Below are positions 45,991 to 55,558 of a stretch of 64,000 bases of DNA, piece after piece (the first letter of the stretch is position 1; every line of letters starts with the position of its first letter). The notes under the pieces are model-generated. The model made no database searches and was not told the DNA's origin. It saw only the letters and a program-made list of their open reading frames with translations. The translations under genes were made by a program, and so were the position numbers. The stretch comes from Pholiota molesta (Eukaryota > Basidiomycota > Agaricomycetes > Agaricales > Strophariaceae): contig JACGCK010000018.1 of assembly GCA_014925825.1 (NCBI GenBank), positions 62,001-126,000 on the forward strand, read 5' to 3'.

Positions 45991-46039
45991 TCAGATCTTA
46001 CACCCGCCGACGACGCTCTTACGCCTTCCTGCCCCCTCC

Positions 46040-47280
46040 TGACCTATCCACCGTCCTTACTGAACTCGGCTGCGTCACCCCAGCAGACGTATTCGGAATC
46101 ACGAGCGGAATAGTGAAGGGACGTCCTCACTCTCTCCGTGCCGTGTATCGTAGATATCCACATCCTGCTAGATACGATACACTCCGCCCGGTATCGGGAA
46201 GCCTTTCCCGTCTCACAACCCCATGACCGCCCTCTCCTGTGGTCACCAACCGCTGTACTACCCTTTCCTGCGCCGCTAGCACCATCCGCGCTTCCGTCGC
46301 CAACGCCACTGCCGAGCGTCGGGCGTCCCCATCCTCGACGACACGCGATGGCCGCCTGGACCGCCTCCATACCATACCGTCTGCGCGTGCAAAGAGCATT
46401 GCATGTAATGCAGTGTCTGCGGCGCGGAGACGCTTCGGATTGGAGGCGGGGCGGTGACGTCGACTTCCCATGTCATATGCGGTGGGGATAGAGCAGGATA
46501 TGAACTGGGAAGCCGGAATGGGGAGATGGGGTTGCCCGTTGTGTTGAACTGTTGAGGTAAGTCGTCCCTACATAATTTCGATGATGTCTATATGCTGATG
46601 GATGGAAAGGCTGTTCTTCGTCGACGCCTGCTATGATGCTGTCCTATTACATCGGACGCCGAATGGACGTGGCTGGTAACCTGCTGGCGACCGTGTGTGC
46701 TAAAAGGCAAATGGAGACGAAGGTATGTTGGGTCTCAGAGAATGTCGACGCTCTCGTTCTAATCTGACTATTCCATTCAGGCGCGATTTTCGACGCGGGG
46801 ATGTATCTATGTTGCCGTCCGTCGTCAGAGTGGTATGTTCTGCTCGCACTCAGCTACATTCGTACTCAACGCTGGCACCTGGTGTGGGTCCAATCACTCA
46901 GTGGAATACGCCCTGATCCACGAGGCAGCGGCGATGGGATTCCAGATGAGGGTGATGCTATTATTAGAAAGGTGTGTACTCTACATTACCTGCCCATGAG
47001 ATCGCCGGTGATAAATCCCCTTTTGAAGCCTGAAGCTTGCGTTGTTCCCTTAGTGGGCAGGCAATGCAATGATATGTATTCGTATTCGGCGCTTACAGTG
47101 TATCGGTTCCAGGTTGCCATGCATCACGATGCCTGCGGCAGCGAAGCCCGTTCTCCCACTATACCGTCTGCGCGTGCAAAGGTCGTGGCACGTATTGCTG
47201 CGTCTGCGGCGTGCAGACGTTTCAGGTGGCAGCGGTGCTCAAGTGCGATTGACGATACGTGAATAATGTACGATTCATCA
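46040..47280. other. degenerate module sequence, repeat copies 8 and 9
   Basis: Dispersed repeat copies lie near 46374-46437 and 47158-47221. The first is preceded by GCGATGGCCGCCTGGACCGC, closely matching GCGATGGCCGCGTGGGTCGC before copy 11 at 60.7 kb. No intact gene recognised. Confidence 0.45.
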
Positions 47281-47481
47281 CGGCCCATGTCAATACGATT
47301 GGATACATCTGGTGAGAAATTTCATAATATCTGGGCTACGTGTCTACTAATAATACATTATAAGGAATCAGGACGTCAAGCGGAACAGGGATTTTGTGCG
47401 CATTCCCGCTTACTGAGCTTGAAAGGACTGAGACGATTATAGCGAAAGGATTAATCCACGAGAAGTTTTGAGTTGGGACCG

Positions 47482-50129
47482 TCACCAAAAAAAATAGTGG
47501 CATATAACACATTCATTGGTGTCTTTGGGGTGAGTATGTTCTGAATAGGGCAAACCGCATCTCTAACATAATTCGATGCAAAGCATCCAGTTAACCCAAG
47601 GCTCGTTGAAACTTATATCGATAATGAAAGATGCTTACCTGAACATAAAATAAGCTGCCCAGCGCGAGTCGATCCGCCTCACTCTTTTCCCGATTGTTTC
47701 TGTCACCCGGAAAGGGTCTGTAGTACTGAAGCGCACCGTGGAGGAGAAGCTGCGCAAGATCAGAGTCCATCGAAGCTTTGGACAGTAATATCGAAAACGA
47801 TTTAGAGAACGAATCCGAGTCATGACGAAGCATATCGACACAGTCGTCATATATCCTGCGACGTCCGCTGCGGGTTTTCCGCACCAAGACTCTTTGGCCG
47901 CCTCCTGGAAGCCTACGAGAGGAATCAGTAGATATTACATTATGCCAATGATCTTTTGGAAGTCAACCTACGTGGGAAACTTAACAGCGACGATTTGCTT
48001 CGCCAGTGTCAAATAACTTCCGCTATGTACATGGCGGCGTCCAGCAAAGGAGCGGTCCCTAAACAGCTGCCGAAAAATACCATCGCACCAGGGAGTGCCC
48101 GATATGTTCAAGAGATTCGAGTCGGTGCAGCCGCTTTCGTAAAAGTCCCCTAATGATAGACCTTCTGCGCGAGTTACCATGTCAAAGAAATGTCTCGGAT
48201 TCTCCAGCGCTAAGATGGTGGGAATAGAATCGTGGAGAGGTTGGGGATATTTCGAAATGCATTCTGTAATAAAAGTAAAGAATTCTCTTCGTAGACGCGC
48301 AAGAACACGACCCCTATCTCCAAACTAGTGTATGCAAGTTACCAAACAAGGTTGCGGGGTACCCATTATACGACTCACCCGTTGCCTCACGCTAACGAGG
48401 AAATTTCTCCGTGGTGTCGTAACCTAGAATAAATATATTATGTTGTCTTAAAATGTTTATAGGAGAATCTTATGAGGCAAACTCACCTGTCGCTTGACAG
48501 AATCGAAGAAGTTAATCCAAGGTATCTCCAGTATATCCGTAAATTTAACGAAGATCGTGTCCAAAGCTGCCTTCAAATTGTAATCGACCAGATCGTCCGC
48601 GATTTCGCTATTGGCGGGTGAGTGGCGAGAATGATAAATAAAGCTTCCGACACGTGTCGAAAGGAAAATATCGGTGGAGATTTGGTCGTTTCCGATGGCC
48701 TTCAGCCAGCGTCGACTAAGAGTAACGTGTCCTTTTGTTTTGTCGATATAGTACTCTTGGGATCGCGATCGGTCCACTAAGAAGTCGAATAGTGAAGCAT
48801 GATGTATACGCACTACGGAAGAATCATCGGTCGGTGGTGGGACAAAAACAAGAGCATGGATATCGACGAGGGCTCTCCGGACCTCGATCCCGAGGAGCTC
48901 GCCTATTAGCTCCACAGTCAACTTCGAAGAATCCGTAGCAGGATCCAGCAGGAGTAGCATCAATATCTCCAAAACCTGTGGAAGATTAGCCACGGAGGAG
49001 AGGATATGACGATAGAGTGCATCAAGGAGCGCAAAGGGTGTCTCATTTCCTGCAGCTGACAAACCCGTGACAATGTCCAGCTGCCGCGCAGGATTAAGCC
49101 TAGCGGAATCGACGAATTTTATGACCGTCGAAGCAAAGATAAATTGTCCCGAGGCTTTGGACACAAGGTGATCGACATCGCGGTCAGATGGCCATGGGGA
49201 AGGGAGACGGGTGCCCAGCCGGAGATGTTTGTCGTGGATTTGTCGGAACATGGAGTTGAAATAGAGTTCGATATCGGCGTCCGGGTCATAGCGGCTGTTG
49301 AGCTCTAATGGTCGCATGAGAGAGTGGAGGAGGGGACCATCAAACGCCTCGCGGATTTCATATTCCGGCCGGCTTGCGATGAGGAATCTGAGCGGTATGT
49401 GCTGAAGCTCAGAGATAGCCATTCCTATGACGGCCAGAAGAGTGGCCTGCGATTGTGCGTCAGAACCAATTTCATCGATTCCATCCAGGACGACAAAAAT
49501 CGGCCCAGCCAAAGCTGCCAGTATGGAGTTGAGGGGTTCGATGACGAGCGCGCGCATCTGTGCGGCCGGCGTGCGGGAAAAGATGGTCGGATCGTTCTCG
49601 ATAGCCGTGAAGAGATGATTCTCAATCTGGGGGAGGAATCGTGAAATTTGATATGCGATAGTCGCAATGACTCGTGTCGTATCATTGCGCCCTGGAGCTG
49701 CACGGCCGAAGAAGAAAGACGCGGCAAGGAGACCGCGCTTTATGCACTCCTCCGCGATGCTTTGTGCGATGGCAGTTTTTCCAGAGCCAGCTGGGCCGTA
49801 CACCCAGAGAATCAGCTTGCGCATCGTTTCAGGGGCTTGGATCCATTCCATTATTTCTTCCCGGAGAGCAACACGGGTGTCGGGATGGCACTTGGGAGGA
49901 TCGCCTCGCTCGGCGGCATCGTGAAAAGCGCCTTTGGAAATGTTATCGAGAAGCAGTCTTAAGCCTATCCCACATAAGATATGTTATGTACGAGTCGCTG
50001 AATGTGAAGATCATCACCTTGACGTTTCGATTCTTCCGAGCGGCCAATGGACACTGTGTTTCCGCTGATATGCGAAATTGTTAGGTTGGTGAAATTATTC
50101 TGCGATGCGTTGGAAAAGTACTGGGTCAT
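47482..50129 (-). CDS. NACHT NTPase, NLR-like (NLR4), inverted and most divergent
   Basis: Exons on the minus strand are 50129-50018, 49964-48487, 48423-48379, 48324-47972 and 47912-47639, in phase, 754 codons. N-terminus MTQYFSNASQNNFTNLTIS. Walker A GPAGSGKTAIAQS, Walker B IFVVLDGIDEIG, FLIASRPEYE, HHASLFDFLVDRSRS. It lacks the 66-nt second exon. The splice pattern after the NACHT part differs from its paralogues: CAG|GTGAGT is used as a donor and a 45-nt exon (VTTPRRNFLVSVRQR) intervenes. The next region keeps ECISKYPQPL and LAQLLLHGALQYY. After the conserved GTAAGC donor a tail reads NECVICHY and stops near 47482. It is the only NLR on this strand and lacks the shared promoter dyad. Confidence 0.88.
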
Positions 50130-50930
50130 CTTCTGACGTGGTGGAATGGAGGTAAAACTGAGAAGATAAATCGAGGGTTGTGCAAGCACGGCGCTCTCTT
50201 ACGACCTTTATCTCTCTCCCGCCTCCACTCGCTGTCGCCGTCGCTATCACAATGTGTCTTAGCTGCCGCGTAGTGCCCACTCTTGCGCCGCCCTGTCGCG
50301 CCTGTCGCGCTTGTGCTCTCGCCACTCCAGAATCCAGACTCGCGATCCATACCCCTGACTGCCCAAAGCAGTGATTGAATAGAATACAACACAATACAAT
50401 TTGTGTTCCTATACACTAATACAGTACCCTTCATTACATGACGCTCCATATTTGATTTTTTTTTCGCCCACCTTCAATGTTCATTGCCTTATCTCGAGTT
50501 TTACTATGTACAAGTCCTCCCATAAAATTTATTTACTATATTTCACGTGCAACGAAGATATTTCTGTCCGACTTAAATGAAGATAAGTAGTGAGAGACGC
50601 CAGCCATTCACTTGTTTTTTTGACATTGACACTTCTCTTCTCACGAAGAAGTCAATCTGTCACCGCAAATCCACTGTTGTTGACCTGGCTGGAAGGCCGA
50701 AAGATAATTACTCTCTCTCCTGTCCTCACTGCGCTACCCTCCCCAACTCCAACCCGAGAGTTTGCTACCTCGAAAGAGTATAACACCGCGATCAGCATCG
50801 CCACTTACTTATCACACCTCCCCACACCCACACCCGTTTCGGACCTGTAAGCGAGATCGATCTCAACACTACCGTCAGCCTCGGCAAACGCCCATCACAA
50901 TACGATCCTTCTATCCTACATATCTCGAAA
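50130..50930. other. shared upstream region of NLR4 and the small gene at 50.93 kb
   Basis: No other gene seen. The proximal dyad found before NLR1, 2 and 5 is absent. A CT-rich stretch at 50200-50225 and 50700-50760 may be part of a plus-strand promoter. Confidence 0.4.
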
Positions 50931-51170
50931 ATGGCTAGGCCATACAGTGTGAGTAGCTTTCTGAGTAAGGAACATATGCTGTCGTATCAGATACAGGATT
51001 GATAAATAGCGAAATGGGCGACCAATGAGGATGAAGTGACGGTGTACATTGAGTTATTCATGAGCCGAGCTACAAGACCGGAAATAAGTAAAGAAATGCG
51101 ATATGATTCACGATATTCTCCTACGCGAGTGCGCAAGGGAAGATCGGCGCATCTGGATTCTGCACTGTGA
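50931..51170 (+). CDS. small protein, weakly SANT/Myb-like
   Basis: ATG at 50931 (context CGAAAATGGC), a 63-nt intron 50947-51009 with GT ends and an ATAG acceptor, and a second exon to TGA at 51168-51170 give 58 residues. The second exon reads KWATNEDEVTVYIELFMSRA, then PEISKEMRYDSRYSP and VRKGRSAHLDSAL. A tryptophan followed by an acidic run, and a VRKGR near the end, recall a single SANT/Myb helix-turn-helix repeat. The match is by impression only. It could be a fragment of a larger gene. Confidence 0.35.
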
Positions 51171-51199
51171 ACATTTCCTTTTAGCGACCCGGATACAGT

Positions 51200-53200
51200 A
51201 GCGCAACTGACATCGAACTTACTGACGAACGTACTCACCTAAACCGTAAGCGAGAGGATTGACATCAACATCACCGCCCTGCACCTTAAGCAGCATCGAG
51301 CTGCTCGCAGTGAGGCGTTATTGAACGAGTTCTCGATGTCGTCGTTCGACTGGATGCTAGGGCCCAAGGCAGTCTCGTCATCGAGGAGGGCTCCGCATGC
51401 AGCGCCAACCTGACGCGCCGGGTTCGATGCCTTGCCGAATTATGATGACGTCTACGAAGAGAGAAAGCTGGGAAATGAGCACGAAGAAATTGGAGAAGAG
51501 CATATAACGCTACGCACCGGCTCAGTGAGAATAATATTGGGGCCAACGACTTGTTGCCCGTCCGCACCTCTGACGTTCTTTTGCCTTCCTTCGCAGTCCA
51601 TCTGCGCCTCGTTCTGCCACGCCTCGCGGCGATCCAGGTGCAGCGCGTGCGCGATCGGGTCTGGTACGTCCCAAGGGATTCATGCCGCCGCGCCCACTGA
51701 CGATCTTCGCTGTTCTTGCCCAGGGGGCGCCACCATCCATGACGAATGACGCAGATGGTAGGGGCCACGAGAGTCGGCGGGTGCGCGTCGGCCGCCGATG
51801 GGTCGAGAAGAGTGGGAATGGATGGGCGCAGGTGAGGCGAGTTCGTGCCCTGCCGTGCAAGTGCTAACCGCCCCGTCGTCAGCATTTCCTACACACCGTC
51901 GCAACGAGGTCGGACGTACACATACGCGCCCTCGCGCCGTTTCGAGCCCGCCGCGTACGTCCAATGTTATCCATGCCATCCGGCCTTCTGCTGATGGGTT
52001 CTGTTGATAGCGCATGCGATCGATGGGTCGACATCGAGGAGTTTGGTCGAGGACGAGCGCGAGGGCGAATGGCGGGTGTGGCAACAGCGGGTCTCTGCCG
52101 TCATTGTCGTCGGCTGCGATGTTCCTGCGATTCGTTGTACGCGGCCGCAGGGGTCGGATGACGCGGATTGGAGGACGGTGGGTGGCGAGGAGGACCGCTG
52201 CTTCATACGGGTACGAAGTCGATTCGCTGGTAGATAGATAGAGGAAGAGAAAAGACCCACGGAGAATTCTGCGCCGGAACCGTGCATATTTATTTCTTCT
52301 CTACAAACACATACCAGCCAGTCTCGGCTGCCTGCAAGTTCCGAAGATAAAAAATGAATGATTAGTAAGGCGAAAAAACCGAATAGGCCATGGGATCTCA
52401 CTAAACGATCCTAGAGCTTGCCCAACTCCAGGAAACTCAAATCTCAACGTTGCACTCGCATCTCCCAACACATCTACCAGACCAACCATACCCACTCAGC
52501 ATCAGAACCTTAGGACTCCCCAGCGCGCTCCAACCATCGCCCGGTCCACAGCGAGGTTCGCCGAGAACTCTATACCAGGACCACACGGATTCCCCGATCC
52601 ATCCGTATCCTCAGACAGCACGATCCAAGCAATGACGGCTCAAAGAAGGATGTGCAGGGTCGCACCTGGCGGGAGGGCATCGATATACGCCGAACGCGAG
52701 TAGGAGGTCGTCCAATTCAAGGCGGCGATGGAAGAAGGCACTATGAACCCGCCGAGGGTCGTGCCGGCGTTGGTGTTTGTGGATTCGGAGATGCCTGCAC
52801 CGGCGAGCGACCCGGCCAAGGTCCTCTCTATGCTAATAATCCTGGGGAGGGAAGGGTTGGTTAGTATCTCAGATCTGGGGGTAGAGATGAAGCGGTTGTG
52901 GTATTACATCTCCAGGTAGGCTACACGCATTGGGCCACCGATTGCCGACCAATCCAGCGCTGACGGGCGTCCGTCACCCCCCAATGGTAGCATCAGCGCT
53001 CCTAATGCTCAGTCGGGGGAAATCATTCTCAGAGCAGCCAGCACCGTACGCATTTGAACGAGCCGCGTGTTAGAGTCGTAATGTCGTGTTGGTCACTGTG
53101 CGGGCATGAATTCTGCGAAGCAACGCCTTTTAAGTAGAGAATATCTTGCTTGTTATGTGGTGTAGGGATAGACGCCATAGAAGGACAAATTCATAACGAA
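51200..53200. other. no gene firmly recognised
   Basis: Long overlapping open frames on both strands at 51.29-52.1 kb reflect GC-rich sequence. One minus-strand segment (DPIAHALHLDRREAWQNEAQ near 51.6 kb) looks protein-like, but no start, splice sites or paralogue support it. Nothing recognised at 52.2-53.2 kb. Confidence 0.4.
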
Positions 53201-53210
53201 CGAGGAATAC

Positions 53211-53650
53211 GTGGTGGAGAGGAGTGAGGGAGATTCAGAATCTGCGCGACGCGATGTGTCACATGTCACACGCTCTCTGAATTTCGTCGCGCTTCGCCAC
53301 GCGCGTCTTCTTCAACTTCACCCACATCCTCAACATTCGACCCCCATGCTGGACTCAGGCGTCCTCCGGCACACGGAACAAGCTCACGCGAGGCTTGTGT
53401 TGCTCTGGGTTCTTATGCACGGCGCTCCAGTCACCAGGAGCTCTGATGACGCTTATCGATGGCCCGACGATGGGCGCAGATCGACGCCGCCCAAAAGCTC
53501 GCAGGTCAGTCCTACCTTCAACAAACGACTTGAGCTCACGCCTGGGCTCGTCGTTTGCTATCTTCCTGTAGTTCAATATACTGACCACATCTTGCCCCTC
53601 TCCAAGGATCTGAGTGGATGGTTAGGGCGGTGCATCCATACGTCCTCGAC
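53211..53650 (+). repeat. block H, copy 1 (possible gene), partner at 60.99-61.43 kb
   Basis: Both copies read HTEQAH(A/T)(R/K)L(V/I)LLW followed by GAPV and SDDAYRWPDDG, then RSTPPKS, in one plus-strand frame. They also share AATATACTGACCACATCTTG and CTCTCCAAGGATCTGAGTGGATGG. The preserved frame suggests coding, but no complete gene could be built. Confidence 0.45.
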
Positions 53651-55060
53651 ATGCACGAACTCCCTACCATCAGCATGGTACGCCCATTCCTCCCGTATTA
53701 ACATGGCCCCTCATCTGCACCCCCCTCGATCGTCTGCAGACGCCATTCGCCCGACCAGCACCCGCCTCTCTGCTGCTGCCAAGACGCACTGTCCGTATGT
53801 CGCCGTGAAGTCAAGTTCATTGCCAACGCTTCATCGCCATTCCACTCGCTGGGCAGGCAGCCTTCGACGTTGGGTCTACTTAGAGGGTTGATGACTTGGC
53901 CGTCTCTAGTATGAGCTCAAAGACGATGCATATACTCTCCAAGGTCTCCTGCGTACGTATGAAAGTTCTTTATGGCATCTCTTGCAATTGACAAGATTCT
54001 GGACGCTGTGGGAGCGCAGCCATCCACATGTGCGCGCAGTTGGCCGTGCGCTTAGGCTGGGGATAGGAATACATTCGCGGTATTCTATGAAGTTGACCTC
54101 GCATTCGCTCATGCTTCTCGGGGTTGAACACGGTGAGTGTATTCTTGAGCCCTCATCACATTCAGTTGCGTTCCTGCTAAGTTCGTTTACTCTGCAGCCG
54201 CCGACATCCCCAAACTACGATCCACTATTCCACGGGATTTCGTTCGTATCGCGCACACCCTGTGGGACCTTGTGGGACGCGAGAAACCCCCCAGCGTAGT
54301 CAACCTCAGGCTCGTCACGCGTCACTCCTTGATCGTGTAAGTACCCACAAACAACTCTAGCGCCGCTATCACCGCCAACGCCCACACTAACACTCGGCAT
54401 CATCGGGCTTGTCAGTCCTTTAGTACACGCGGTGGCCGCATGCACCCCATACCATACCATCTACGCGCGCAAAGACGCCGCATATGATGCAGCTTCTGCG
54501 GCGCGGAGATGCTTTGTGTGGGTGTGGCGCCTCGAACGTTGGCCTACAAGTTCGATGGGAGGCGATGGAACAGGGAAGATTAGGTATACAGTAAGGCGTC
54601 TCACATGATAACGCTGACACCTCAGGTGAGCTGATATTCAAAAGGCAAAGATTTTCTCTAAAACATCTCTGAAATATTCGGCTCTTGCTCCGTCTGAGCT
54701 CTCTTCGTGCGCGTTGCGCTATCGCTTTCACGTCGGCGTTGAGATCAGAGGATTCGCGTCAAGGAAATTATCGCACCACCATCCTGTCGCTCTGCAAATT
54801 TGCTACGACAATATCTCGTGCGTTCTTCTGCGCATCGTCCGTTACGCCCGCAGTGGAAATATTGTGGTTAGGCCTGCTGGGCAGCAGCGTGTACGCAGGC
54901 GCGAGGCGTCGATGGGCAAATGCGCTACTGCACCTTCCTAGTGTCGGATGTCTTTCTGTTTATTCCCTAGCTTTCCGATTCCTTAAATGATATTCTTGGG
55001 CCTTTTTCCTTTCATATTTTTTGTTATATTCTCAACAATCGCATAGTGTACAACGGTAGT
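53651..55060 (+). other. family F exon copy and repeat copy 10
   Basis: An exon ending GTTGAACACG|GTGAGT near 54125 matches the other family F exons. The dispersed repeat, with a small internal deletion, lies near 54454-54515. No intact gene. Confidence 0.4.
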
Positions 55061-55129
55061 CCTTTAATGTTGGTCCTATTTATAACAGAGGACAGCCTCG
55101 CCTGATCGGCGAGGCTTTGCACCACTGCC

Positions 55130-55360
55130 CAAGTATACACAGCACATTCCGTGATATGCTGTGCGCACAGTCGTCGTAAACGAATAAATATGTGTAGCGC
55201 GTATCGTTCGTTCCCCTTGGCCTCCCCTTCCCGCCATGTCCTCAATAACGGAGACACGCGCTACTTCTCTGATGCTTTGAATGCGGCTTTCAATGACTTA
55301 AGTACCACGCATGTCAATATCAAATCGGACACAGCATGTATCGGCACAGCCGAGTAAGAT
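55130..55360 (+). pseudogene. decayed upstream NLR promoter and N-terminal exon (module 5)
   Basis: CACAGCAC...ATGCTGTG near 55138-55164 is a loose dyad. An ATGTCCTCAATAACGGAG follows near 55236 with the decayed motif YFSDALNAAFNDLSTTHV in a shifted frame and no route into the NLR body. Confidence 0.65.
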
Positions 55361-55434
55361 TAAAATAATCTATATTGTAACGATACATGGGAAAGGTTCG
55401 TGGATGCAATGAGTTGAAACTTGATCCCAAATAT

Positions 55435-55455
55435 GCACAGCACGGGATGCTGCGC
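55435..55455. promoter_or_regulatory. dyad GCACAGCA-N5-TGCTGCGC upstream of NLR5
   Basis: Same spacer length as at NLR1, one arm mismatch. The right arm ends 104 nt before the NLR5 ATG at 55559. CCTAATATAACAAGGCTC lies in between. Confidence 0.6.
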
Positions 55456-55558
55456 AGTGCGCCCACAACGAGGTTACAACCGCCTAATATAACAAGGCTC
55501 TGTCTTTCAGCGATTGATTCTTCCTCTCATTATTACCTCTATTCCACCACCTCAGAGA

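Noticed and set aside
51286..51885. 199-residue minus-strand frame as a gene
   Set aside because: Several frames on both strands are open here. The sequence has no domain, and the most protein-like reading lies in another frame without a start.
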